Origin: an uncultured Dysosmobacter sp.
GTDB taxonomy: Bacteria > Bacillota > Clostridia > Oscillospirales > Oscillospiraceae
Assembly: GCA_934565855.1 (NCBI GenBank)
Contig: CAKTIO010000012.1
Span: 1 to 34,086 of the forward strand
Length of the DNA stretch: 34,086 bases
Direction of reading: 5' to 3'
Under the pieces are notes generated by a model. The model was not told the DNA's origin and made no database searches. It saw only the letters and a list, made by a program, of their open reading frames with translations. Of this stretch, positions 23,486 to 31,064 are shown piece after piece (within the stretch, counting starts at the first letter, position 1; every line of letters starts with the position of its first letter). Both the position numbers and the translations under genes were made by a program.

Positions 23486-25237
23486 ATGTTAAAAACACTT
23501 GCGGCAAGAGTTCGCCAATACCGGCGGGACTCGCTGCTGGCGCCGCTGTTTTCCATGCTGGAGGCGGTGATGGAAACGTTGATCCCGCTGGTGATGGCGT
23601 CCGTCATTGACGACGGCATTTCCGTGGGAAACATATCCAATGTATACCGCTACGGCGTGCGGATGCTGCTGCTGGCGGCGCTGGCACTGCTGTTCGGCAT
23701 TCTGGCGGGACGGTTTGCTGCCCGGGCGTCCACCGGTTTTGCAGCCAACCTGCGGGCAGATATGTACCGGAATATTCAGACCTTCAGCTTTTCCAATATT
23801 GACAAATACAGTACCGCCGGTCTGGTGACCCGGTTGACCACAGACGTGACCAATCTGCAAAACGCTTATCAGATGATTTTGCGGATGTGCGTCCGCGCAC
23901 CGGTGACGCTGATCTGTGCCGTGGTTCTGGCAGTGTCCATCAGCCCACGGCTGAGCAGTGTATTTCTGGTGGCGATGGTGTTTCTTGTCATTGTACTGCT
24001 GCTGATCATGGTGCCTGCCAGCAGGCTGTTCCGCCAGGTGTTCCGCAAGTACGATGATCTGAACGCCAGCGTTCAGGAGAACGTGTCTGCTATCCGGGTG
24101 GTGAAGAGCTTTGTGCGGGAGGACTACGAAAACGAGAAGTTCCGCAAGGCGGCGGAAAATGTATACCGCCTGTTTGTCAAGGCGGAATCCCGGCTGTCCT
24201 TCAACTTCCCCGCCATGATGGTGGCGGTGTACGGCTGCAATCTGGCGCTGAGCTGGTTCGGTGCGCATATGATCGTGGGCGGAACGCTGACCACAGGAAA
24301 CCTGTCCTCCATGTTCAACTATGTGATGAACATTCTCATGAGCCTGATGATGCTGTCGATGGTTTTCGTTATGATCACCATGTCCGCTGCCAGCGCCCAG
24401 CGGATCAGCGAGGTGCTGAACGAGCGCAGCGACCTGACCTCTCCGGAGCATGCGGACACCGTGATCCCGGATGGCAGCGTGGATTTTGACCATGTCAGCT
24501 TTGCCTACGCCTCAGGCAGCGGAAAGCCGGTGCTGCAGGATATCGATCTGCATGTTTGTGCCGGAGAGACCATTGGCGTCATTGGCGGCACCGGCAGCGC
24601 CAAGTCCAGTCTGGTGAATCTGATCCCCCGGCTGTACGATGTGACGGAGGGCTGTGTCCGGGTAGGCGGCAAGGATGTCCGCACCTATGACCTGGATACG
24701 CTGCGGGGCGAGGTCTCCGTGGTGCTGCAAAAGAATGTGCTGTTTTCCGGCACCATTTATGACAACCTGCGCTGGGGCAATGAGAATGCCACGGAAGAGG
24801 AGTGCCGCCGGGTCTGCCGTTTGGCGTGCGCCGATGAGTTCATTGACCGCTTCCCGGATGGCTATGAGACCCGCATTGAGCAGGGCGGCAGCAACGTCTC
24901 CGGCGGTCAGAAGCAGCGGCTGTGCATAGCCCGGGCGCTGCTGAAAAAGCCCAAGGTGCTGATTCTGGACGATTCCACCTCCGCCGTGGACACGGCGACG
25001 GATGCCAAGATCCGGCAGGCGTTCCGGACGGAGATCCCCGGCACCACCAAGTTCATTATTGCCCAGCGGATCTCCTCCGTGCAGGATGCGGACCGGATAT
25101 TAGTGCTGGACGAGGGACGCATCAACGGCTTTGGCACCCATGAGGAGCTGCTGAGGACCAACGATATTTACCGCGAGGTCTATGAAAGCCAGACCCGCAG
25201 CGGCGGAGATTTTGACAAAGCAGGAGGTGAGGACTGA
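23486..25237 (+). CDS. ABC exporter half, degenerate ATPase subunit
   Basis: The 583-residue protein has a six-helix exporter domain (about 1-320) fused to an ATPase domain. Its nucleotide site is non-canonical. Walker A is GGTGSAKS, with Ala372 where Gly is usual before Lys373. Walker B is LILDDSTSAVD, with Asp496 in place of the catalytic Glu. The H-loop reads IIAQRIS, with Gln527 for His. The signature SGGQKQR is intact, so it can complete the partner's active site. This is the pattern of heterodimeric exporters such as LmrCD, TM287/288 and BmrCD. AAAGGAGA precedes the ATG. The stop codon overlaps the partner's start (TGATG), implying coupled synthesis. It is under MarR control. Confidence 0.92.
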   Translation: MLKTLAARVRQYRRDSLLAPLFSMLEAVMETLIPLVMASVIDDGISVGNISNVYRYGVRMLLLAALALLFGILAGRFAARASTGFAANLRADMYRNIQTFSFSNIDKYSTAGLVTRLTTDVTNLQNAYQMILRMCVRAPVTLICAVVLAVSISPRLSSVFLVAMVFLVIVLLLIMVPASRLFRQVFRKYDDLNASVQENVSAIRVVKSFVREDYENEKFRKAAENVYRLFVKAESRLSFNFPAMMVAVYGCNLALSWFGAHMIVGGTLTTGNLSSMFNYVMNILMSLMMLSMVFVMITMSAASAQRISEVLNERSDLTSPEHADTVIPDGSVDFDHVSFAYASGSGKPVLQDIDLHVCAGETIGVIGGTGSAKSSLVNLIPRLYDVTEGCVRVGGKDVRTYDLDTLRGEVSVVLQKNVLFSGTIYDNLRWGNENATEEECRRVCRLACADEFIDRFPDGYETRIEQGGSNVSGGQKQRLCIARALLKKPKVLILDDSTSAVDTATDAKIRQAFRTEIPGTTKFIIAQRISSVQDADRILVLDEGRINGFGTHEELLRTNDIYREVYESQTRSGGDFDKAGGED

Positions 25238-27162
25238 TGGCAGAGCAGAAGGTACGGACAGTCCGGGGACCCGGTCCCCGGGGCGGACACGGTCCGCGTC
25301 CCAAGATCGAAAATCCCATTCCCATTCTGAAACGGCTGGTGGGACTGGTACTGAAGAATTACGGTCTGCACTGTCTGGTGGTACTGGCGTGCATCATCGG
25401 TAGCGCGCTGGCGACCGTCAGAGGAACCCTGTTCCTGAAAAGCCTTATTGACGACTATATCACACCGATGGTGAAAACCGGCAGCACGGACTTTGTTCCG
25501 CTGGCTGGGGCGCTGCTGAAGATCGGCTGCATCTATGCGGTGGGCATTCTGTGCTCCTGGTCGTATAACCGCATCATGGTCAACGTCTCTCAGGGAACCA
25601 TGCGGAACCTGCGTATTCAGGTCTTCACCCACATGGAGAGCCTGCCTATTTCCTACTTTGACCGCCATGCCCACGGCGACATCATGTCTGTCTATACCAA
25701 CGACATCGACACCCTGCGTCAGGTCATTTCCCAGAGCCTGCCGCAGCTGGTCAGCTGCAGCGTCACCATTATCAGCGTGTTTGTCAGCATGGTGATTCTG
25801 AACATTCCCTTGACGGTGCTGACCTGCGCCATGATCGCACTGATTTTGTTCGTCAGCAAGAATCTGGCGGCGCAGTCCTCCAAGTATTTTGTGGAGCAGC
25901 AGAAGAATCTGGGTGCGGTGAACGGCTATATCGAGGAAATGATGGAGGGACAGAAGGTGGTCAAGGTCTTCTGTCATGAGGAGCAGAGCCTGGACGGATT
26001 CCTGGACCTGAATGAAAAGCTGCGCCAGAGCGCAGACAACGCCAACAAATTTGCCAACATCATGATGCCCACCGTGGCACAGATGGGAAATTGCAGCTAC
26101 GCGCTGTGTGCGGTACTGGGTGCGGCGCTGGCGGTAAACGGCTATGCCGGACTGACGCTGGGTACACTGGTGTCCTTCCTGACGCTGAATAAGAGCTTTA
26201 CCCAGCCCTTCTCCCAGATCTCCATGCAGGCGAACAGCGTGGTTATGGCGCTGGCGGGCGCACAGCGGATCTTCACCCTGCTGGACGAAAAACCGGAGAT
26301 GGATGATGGTGCGGTCACGCTGGTCAAGGCGACTTACAACAAAGAGGGGCAGCTGGTGGAGACAGACCAGCGCACCGGAACCTGGGCGTGGAAGGTCCCC
26401 CACTCTGATGGCTCTGTGACCTATACGGAGGTCAAGGGCGATATCGTGTTTGACGATGTGGACTTCGGCTATGTGCCGGAGAAGCTGGTGCTGCACGACA
26501 TTAAGCTCTTTGGCAGACCCGGACAGAAGATCGCCTTCGTCGGCTCCACCGGCGCGGGAAAGACCACCATCACCAACCTGATCAACCGTTTTTATGACAT
26601 TCAGGATGGAAAGATCCGGTATGACGGTATCAATATCAATAAGATTCGGAAGGCGGACCTCCGCTCCTCTTTGGGCATCGTATTGCAGGATACCCATCTG
26701 TTCACCGGAACCGTGATGGAGAATATCCGCTACGGCAGAATGGATGCCACGGACGAGGAGTGCATCGCGGCGGCGCAGCTTGCCAACGCGGACGGCTTCA
26801 TCACCCGTCTGCCGGAGGGCTATCAGACCATGCTCACCGGAGATGGTGCCAACCTCTCTCAGGGACAGCGGCAGCTGATCGCCATTGCCCGGGCGGCTGT
26901 GGCAGATCCTCCGGTACTGATTCTGGATGAGGCGACCTCCTCCATCGACACCCGCACCGAGGCGCTGGTGCAGCAGGGTATGGACGGCTTGATGTATGGG
27001 AGGACTACCTTTGTCATTGCCCACCGCTTGTCCACCGTGCGGAACGCGGACTGCATCATGGTTCTGGAGCAGGGGCGCATCATTGAGCGCGGCACCCATG
27101 AGGAGCTGATCGCCCAGAAGGGACGCTATTACCAGCTGTATACCGGCTTGAAAGCCGGATGA
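25237..27162 (+). CDS. ABC exporter half, catalytic ATPase subunit
   Basis: The 641-residue partner has a basic, Gly/Pro-rich N-terminal extension (about 1-28), six transmembrane helices (about 35-340), an extended linker of about 50 residues (around 355-405) and a complete ATPase domain. Walker A is GSTGAGKT (436-443), the signature LSQGQRQ, Walker B LILDEATSSID with catalytic Glu565, and the H-loop IAHRLS with His596. It supplies the hydrolytic residues missing from the first subunit. Such heterodimers expel lipophilic compounds or lipids. The ATG overlaps the upstream TGA by one base. A perfect hairpin without a T-tract follows 40 bases after the stop. Confidence 0.93.
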   Translation: MAEQKVRTVRGPGPRGGHGPRPKIENPIPILKRLVGLVLKNYGLHCLVVLACIIGSALATVRGTLFLKSLIDDYITPMVKTGSTDFVPLAGALLKIGCIYAVGILCSWSYNRIMVNVSQGTMRNLRIQVFTHMESLPISYFDRHAHGDIMSVYTNDIDTLRQVISQSLPQLVSCSVTIISVFVSMVILNIPLTVLTCAMIALILFVSKNLAAQSSKYFVEQQKNLGAVNGYIEEMMEGQKVVKVFCHEEQSLDGFLDLNEKLRQSADNANKFANIMMPTVAQMGNCSYALCAVLGAALAVNGYAGLTLGTLVSFLTLNKSFTQPFSQISMQANSVVMALAGAQRIFTLLDEKPEMDDGAVTLVKATYNKEGQLVETDQRTGTWAWKVPHSDGSVTYTEVKGDIVFDDVDFGYVPEKLVLHDIKLFGRPGQKIAFVGSTGAGKTTITNLINRFYDIQDGKIRYDGININKIRKADLRSSLGIVLQDTHLFTGTVMENIRYGRMDATDEECIAAAQLANADGFITRLPEGYQTMLTGDGANLSQGQRQLIAIARAAVADPPVLILDEATSSIDTRTEALVQQGMDGLMYGRTTFVIAHRLSTVRNADCIMVLEQGRIIERGTHEELIAQKGRYYQLYTGLKAG

Positions 27163-27201
27163 CCCGTGAACGGAGAAAAACGCATACGGAGCAATACAAG
27201 G

Positions 27202-27234
27202 CAGGGGCGCGGTTCCTATGGAACCGCGCCCCTG
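27202..27234. other. Perfect 15-bp stem hairpin after the ABC operon
   Basis: CAGGGGCGCGGTTCC and GGAACCGCGCCCCTG pair without mismatch around TAT. Neither strand has a T-tract beyond the stem, so it is not a typical intrinsic terminator. It may be a REP-like palindrome or an mRNA end-protecting structure. Confidence 0.5.
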
Positions 27235-27312
27235 TAATATGCTGCTTTCCCGTATTCATCGGCAATATTCTGCGGTTTACCCAAACGGTACGGACGATGG
27301 GAGAAAAAAGCA

Positions 27313-27341
27313 TTGAGTTTTCCGGCGCTTTGTGCTACGCT
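27313..27341 (+). promoter_or_regulatory. Possible promoter for the ArsC-like/GreA operon
   Basis: TTGAGT, a 17-bp spacer and TACGCT with TG one base before it. The -10 is weak (three of six) but the TGn extension helps. The leader to 27371 is about 25 bases. Confidence 0.45.
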
Positions 27342-27370
27342 TTGAGCGGTTAAAAAGGAGGAGCGAAGCC

Positions 27371-27718
27371 ATGCTGTTTGTCTGTTATCCCAAGTGTTCC
27401 ACCTGTAAAAAGGCACAGACCTTTTTAGAGAGCCGGGGCGCGTCCTTCACTGTGCGGGACATCAAGCAGGACCGTCCCACAGAGGAAGAGCTGCGCGCCT
27501 GGCATGCCCGCAGCGGACTGCCGCTGAAGCGGTTTTTCAACACCAGCGGACTGCAATACAAGGCGCTGGGACTGGCGCAGAAGCTGCCGGACATGACGGA
27601 GGCGGAGCAGCTTGCCCTGCTGGCGTCGGACGGAATGCTGGTCCGTCGTCCCATTCTGGTCACGGAGGACACCGTACTGGTGGGTTTCCGGCAGGCGGAG
27701 TGGGAAGAAAAGCTGTAA
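27371..27718 (+). CDS. ArsC/Spx family thioredoxin-fold protein
   Basis: This is a 115-residue protein with the ArsC/Spx fold: a CxxC motif in CYPKCSTCKKAQTFLESRG near the N terminus, a mixed alpha/beta middle and the family segment LVRRPILVTEDTVLVGFR near the end. The Arg pair before PI is the usual substrate-binding part of the ArsC fold. Family members are glutaredoxin-type arsenate reductases or RNA-polymerase-binding Spx regulators. With no ars genes here, arsenate reduction is not implied, and the YffB/Spx-like label is safest. AGGAGG lies before ATG 27371; the 13-codon upstream extension covers the promoter. The next gene's ribosome site overlaps this stop codon. Confidence 0.85.
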   Translation: MLFVCYPKCSTCKKAQTFLESRGASFTVRDIKQDRPTEEELRAWHARSGLPLKRFFNTSGLQYKALGLAQKLPDMTEAEQLALLASDGMLVRRPILVTEDTVLVGFRQAEWEEKL

Positions 27719-27731
27719 GGAGCGCGGAAGC

Positions 27732-28235
27732 ATGTACGATGAATTGACGGAAGTAGATATTCAGAAAATGCAGGAGGAGATCGACTATCGAATCCGGGAG
27801 CTGCGCCCCAAGCTCATCGAGGAAGTGCAGACCGCCAGAGCCTTCGGAGATCTCAGTGAAAATTTTGAGTATAAGTGCGCCAAGCAGGCAAAAAACCGCA
27901 ATGACAGCCGCATCCGTTACCTGCAGGGAATGATCCGCACGGCAAAGGTCATTGCGGTGCAGGACACGGCGGACGAGGTAGGTCTGTTCGACAAGGTGAC
28001 GATTTACAATGAGATGGTCAAAAAGGAGATGCTGCTGCAAATCGTCACCACCCTGCGGCAGGATGCCACCCGGGGACTTATCAGCAAGGAATCTCCCGTT
28101 GGCAAGGCGCTGCTGGGGCATAAGGTGGGCGACCGGGTGGAAATTCAGGTCAGCCCTGCCATGAAATATTTTGTGGAGATCCGCGCCTTGGAAAAGGGAA
28201 CGGACGACGCATCAATGGAGATCAGCGGATATTGA
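27732..28235 (+). CDS. greA: GreA/GreB family transcript cleavage factor
   Basis: Gre factors enter the secondary channel of RNA polymerase and promote cleavage of backtracked RNA. The 167-residue protein has an N-terminal antiparallel coiled coil whose tip carries the key acidic pair in FGDLSENFEYKCAKQ (Asp40, Glu43). The C-terminal FKBP-like domain contains ISKESPVGKALLGHKVGDRVEIQ. It is more divergent than textbook GreA (E. coli has GDLKENAEY), so it may be a second paralog. ATG 27732 has AAGGAG nine bases before it, overlapping the previous stop. A 40-codon extension runs antiparallel to no domain and overlaps the ArsC-like gene, so it is rejected. Confidence 0.9.
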   Translation: MYDELTEVDIQKMQEEIDYRIRELRPKLIEEVQTARAFGDLSENFEYKCAKQAKNRNDSRIRYLQGMIRTAKVIAVQDTADEVGLFDKVTIYNEMVKKEMLLQIVTTLRQDATRGLISKESPVGKALLGHKVGDRVEIQVSPAMKYFVEIRALEKGTDDASMEISGY

Positions 28236-28291
28236 CCGGGTGCATGTGGGTTTCACCCACCGGGACGGAAAAAGACGGAGGGGGGAGAGAG

Positions 28292-29407
28292 ATGCCGCAG
28301 ACCGGAACGCAGAGAAATCCGGGCTTGGACCTGCTGCGCCTGTTGAGCATGGGCATGGTGGTTCTGCTGCATTTGCTGGGGCGGGGCGGTATTTTGCAGG
28401 CGGTGCAGCCCTTTACCGCCCACTATTGGACGGCGTGGACCATCGAAACGGCAGCTTACTGCGCAGTGGACTGTTATGCGCTTCTCTCCGGCTATCTGCT
28501 GGTGTACTCCCGCTGCCGCAGGGGCAGCCTTGCGGCGCTGTGGCTTCAGGTATTTTGCTATTCCGCTGGGATCACGGCGCTGTTTGCCCTGTTCTATGAA
28601 TCGGTGACGTTATGGCGGTTTTTAAAGTCCTGCCTGCCGGTGTCCTTTACCCAGTATTGGTATTTCACTGCCTATTTCGCGGTGTACTGTCTGGCGCCCT
28701 TCTGGAACCGGCTGCTGCGTACCCTGCCGCAGAAGAGCTTTCAGCGTCTGCTGGCATCGGGCTTTTTTCTGCTGTGCCTGCTGCCCACGGTATTTGGGCA
28801 GGATATGTTCGTCACGGGAAACGCCGCTAACGGGCAGGGCTACAGCTTCCTGTGGCTGACGGCGCTGTATTTTGCCGGGGCGTATCTGCGGCGGTTCCCT
28901 CTTCGCAGCCGGAGCAGCCGGGTCTGGCTGGTGGGGTATGTGCTGTGTGTGGCAGGGATGCTGCTGTTCCGCCTGCTGGCGGACCTACTGTCTGTCCGGC
29001 TGGGCTGGGCATCCTTTGGCGGCTGGGTGCTGCGCTATCCGTCGCCGTTGGTGGTAGGCGCGGCGGTCTGCCTGTTCCAGTGTTGTCTGGAATGCCGGAT
29101 GAAAAGCGTGACACTCCGGCGGACAGTGGTATGGATGGCGCCTGCGTCCTTCGGCGTCTACCTGCTGCACGCACAGCCCTTTGTATTTCACCGCCTGCTG
29201 AACGGAGCTGCTGTGCCGCTGCTGGCGCTTCCTGCCTGGAGGTGCTGCCTGGCGCTGCTGGGCATTGCGGCGGGAATTTTCGCGGCGGGAATTTTCACGG
29301 ACCGGGTCCGGATGGCGGTGTTCCGCCTGCTACGGCTTCCGGCACTGTGTGACCGCGTGGGTGGCTGGCTGGACCGCTGGCTGCCGGAGGAAAAGGAGGA
29401 AGCATAA
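28292..29407 (+). CDS. Acyltransferase family 3 membrane protein (OafA-like)
   Basis: The 371-residue protein has about ten hydrophobic helices. It opens with the acyltransferase-3 motif [25 protein letters not shown], including the membrane-face His in VLLH, and has a late helix [18 protein letters not shown] typical of the family. Such enzymes acetylate or otherwise acylate surface sugars or wall polymers. GGAGGGGGGA precedes ATG 28292; the 20-codon extension crosses a small hairpin and lacks a ribosome site. The last helix contains an exact 15-bp tandem duplication ([10 protein letters not shown]). Its stop overlaps the next start (TAATG), so it is cotranslated with the DNA-repair gene nfo, an odd pairing. 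Confidence 0.83.
   Translation: MPQTGTQRNPGLDLLRLLSMGMVVLLHLLGRGGILQAVQPFTAHYWTAWTIETAAYCAVDCYALLSGYLLVYSRCRRGSLAALWLQVFCYSAGITALFALFYESVTLWRFLKSCLPVSFTQYWYFTAYFAVYCLAPFWNRLLRTLPQKSFQRLLASGFFLLCLLPTVFGQDMFVTGNAANGQGYSFLWLTALYFAGAYLRRFPLRSRSSRVWLVGYVLCVAGMLLFRLLADLLSVRLGWASFGGWVLRYPSPLVVGAAVCLFQCCLECRMKSVTLRRTVVWMAPASFGVYLLHAQPFVFHRLLNGAAVPLLALPAWRCCLALLGIAAGIFAAGIFTDRVRMAVFRLLRLPALCDRVGGWLDRWLPEEKEEA
29266..29295 (+). repeat. Exact 15-bp tandem duplication inside the acyltransferase gene
   Basis: GCGGCGGGAATTTTC occurs twice in immediate succession, giving Ala-Ala-Gly-Ile-Phe twice in a membrane helix and keeping the frame. Perfect identity suggests a recent slippage event or a site that expands and contracts. 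Confidence 0.9.
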
Positions 29408-30240
29408 TGCTGCACATTGGTTGTCACCTGTCCTCTTCGGGGGGGTTCCTTGCTATGGGAAAAACGGCAGTGGAGCTGGGGGCGGATACCTTTCAATTTT
29501 TTACCCGGAATCCCCGGGGGAGCCGGGCGAAAGCCATCGACCCGGCAGATGCCGCGGCTCTGGTAGAGTGGATGAAGACCTACCACTTCGCTAAGATCAT
29601 TGCCCATGCGCCCTATACGCTGAATCCCTGCTCCGCATCAGAGGATACCCGGACCTTTGCCCGGGAGACGATGGCAGATGATCTGCGCCGGATGGAATAT
29701 GTTCCGGGGCAGTATTATAACTTCCATCCCGGCAGCCATGTGGGGCAGGGGGTGGAGACTGGAATTTCCCAGATCGTGGAGATGCTGAACGCCATCCTTC
29801 AGCCGGATCAGACGACTACTGTGCTGCTGGAAACCATGTCCGGCAAGGGCAGCGAGGTGGGCGGGACGTTTGAGCAGCTGCGGGAAATTCTGGACGGGGT
29901 CCATTTAAAGGACAAGCTGGGTGTCTGTCTGGATACCTGCCACGTTTCGGATGCCGGGTATGACATCATTGGAGACCTGGACGGCGTGCTAAAAGAATTT
30001 GACCGGATCATCGGGCTGGACCGTCTGAAGGCGATCCATCTCAATGACAGCAAGAACCCTCCCAGTAGCCACAAGGACCGGCACGAGAAGATTGGCAAGG
30101 GCTGTATCGGGCTGGAGGCACTGTCCGCCGTGACACGGCATCCGCTGCTGCGGGACCTGCCGTTCTGTTTGGAAACGCCCAATGAGCTGCCGGGCTACGC
30201 GGAGGAGATTACACTGCTGCGGCAGCTGGCGGAGCCCTGA
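29407..30240 (+). CDS. nfo: Endonuclease IV (apurinic/apyrimidinic endonuclease)
   Basis: Endonuclease IV cuts DNA 5' of abasic sites in base-excision repair using three zinc ions. The 277-residue TIM barrel shows the full ligand series in order: His in AHAPYTLN, His in FHPGSHVG, Glu in LLETMSGKG, Asp and His in [12 protein letters not shown], His in IHLNDSK, Asp and His in DRHEKIGKG, and Glu in CLETPNE. The length matches the bacterial family. The ATG overlaps the acyltransferase stop by one base and has AAGGAGGAA before it. It is the last gene of its operon; the first convincing hairpin terminator is about 150 bases downstream. Confidence 0.96.
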   Translation: MLHIGCHLSSSGGFLAMGKTAVELGADTFQFFTRNPRGSRAKAIDPADAAALVEWMKTYHFAKIIAHAPYTLNPCSASEDTRTFARETMADDLRRMEYVPGQYYNFHPGSHVGQGVETGISQIVEMLNAILQPDQTTTVLLETMSGKGSEVGGTFEQLREILDGVHLKDKLGVCLDTCHVSDAGYDIIGDLDGVLKEFDRIIGLDRLKAIHLNDSKNPPSSHKDRHEKIGKGCIGLEALSAVTRHPLLRDLPFCLETPNELPGYAEEITLLRQLAEP

Positions 30241-30319
30241 TGATTTTTAAAAAGTAGAACGGGAGGACCATTACTATCCTGTGTAAAGTGCTGAAAACTG
30301 CCACTTTTCTGAAAAAGGG

Positions 30320-30430
30320 CTTACATGCAGAGAAAATTTGTAGTACGATAAAATTCACAATAAAAAGTCGCAGTTGAAAACAGCGTAAGCAGGGTAAACG
30401 AGACGAAAGCCTCGTTTACCCTGTCTTTTT
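30320..30430 (+). ncRNA. Possible small RNA: promoter plus terminator without an ORF
   Basis: CTTACA, an 18-bp spacer and TACGAT resemble a promoter and would start a transcript near 30356. It runs about 75 bases to the strong hairpin and T-run at 30390-30430, with no open frame of note between. The alternative is that the hairpin simply terminates the nfo transcript and the promoter-like boxes are chance. Confidence 0.25.
30390..30430 (+). terminator. Intrinsic terminator after nfo
   Basis: CAGGGTAAACGAG and CTCGTTTACCCTG pair perfectly (13 bp) around ACGAAAGC and are followed by TCTTTTT. Confidence 0.85.
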
Positions 30431-30435
30431 ACTTC

Positions 30436-30576
30436 TTGGTTGACCATCTCGTAAAGAATGCTTTGGGACAGGAAGCCTATACAGGCAAGGCTGATATTCA
30501 CATCCTGTACTCAATGCCTGCTACTTTTGCCAGGATTGTAGACATATGGCGTGCGGATATAGAAAAATGGCGCTGA
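30436..30576 (+). pseudogene. Unrecognised coding remnant
   Basis: A frame of 46 codons ending in TGA reads like the C terminus of a real protein (LVDHLVKNALGQEAYTGKAD, then FARIVDIWRADIEKWR) with balanced residue use. It has no start codon with a ribosome site: upstream the frame runs back into the terminator hairpin. I do not recognise the family. The TGA lies inside a further hairpin (30565-30599). It is probably the 3' end of a gene whose rest was lost. Confidence 0.35.
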
Positions 30577-30599
30577 TAACCTGCATATCAACGCCATTT
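30565..30599. other. 14-bp stem hairpin in the decayed region
   Basis: AAATGGCGCTGATA pairs with TATCAACGCCATTT with one mismatch around ACCTGCA. There is no T-tract on either side. It could be a remnant terminator of the truncated gene or an end of a lost mobile element. From 30600 to 30723 I see only a 29-codon frame without a ribosome site. Confidence 0.4.
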
Positions 30600-30723
30600 A
30601 AACCTGTCAGCATTTGATTGTTTCGACTTTGAACCGCGCTTGCACCATGAAAAACATTTATTTTACTGATTTCTACAATGCTTTCTTATCCGGTGCTACC
30701 ATTCGGAGATTTTCTCCTTTTCA

Positions 30724-31046
30724 TTATTTACCTTGATATGCATGATACAGGAACGTCACGATCTGCGCGCGGGTGCAGCTACTCGCGGCAGCAGTGCCAA
30801 GGGCACGTTGTTCTATACAGTCCATGCCACAATGTCAGCACAGAAAAAGTCAGCCACTACATCGGAGTAAAGCCATTGAACGTGATGGTATCCAGTTCGC
30901 AGCCTTTATCAGGGACACAGTGATGACCACGGTATTTCCCTTTTTGGACTGACAGTCACATTGCCGTTCTTGGTATTGGGTGTGGACATGGCATAGCCAT
31001 TGCAAGAAGAGTCGTTGGAGGAATGCCAGCCGGAGCCTCTATTTGC
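30724..31046 (-). pseudogene. Decayed 3' end of an S-layer-homology (SLH) surface protein gene
   Basis: Read across frames on the minus strand, this stretch spells the end of a clostridial surface protein. A Ser/Gly linker leads to NGNVTVSPK, GNTVVITVS and DKGCELDTIT, matching the common NGTVTVSPK..GDTVTITV.PDKGYELDT repeat. Then come YSDVVADFFCADIVAWTV and LGTAAASSCTRAQIVTFLYH followed by AYQGK and TAA, matching an SLH domain ending TRAQIVTFLYRAYQGK. The frame is broken by an in-frame TAG (30813-30815, where Glu is usual) and by shifts near 30802-30806, 30868-30875, 30904-30914 and 30938-30944. The 5' part is missing; the minus-strand AlgX-like gene ends 18 bp away. SLH domains anchor proteins to the cell wall. 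Confidence 0.75.
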
Positions 31047-31064
31047 GTTCAGTATGATGGTATA

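Noticed and set aside
25180..27099. Long open frame opposite the second ABC gene
   Set aside because: Antisense shadow of a clearly identified exporter; no family resemblance and no promoter.
30647..30736. Plus-strand 29-codon frame starting MKNIYFTDFYNAF
   Set aside because: No ribosome site or promoter, and its end overlaps the decayed SLH gene on the other strand.
30600..31064. Plus-strand short frames in the decayed region as possible new small genes
   Set aside because: They are antisense to recognisable SLH and AlgX-like coding sequence and lack ribosome sites.
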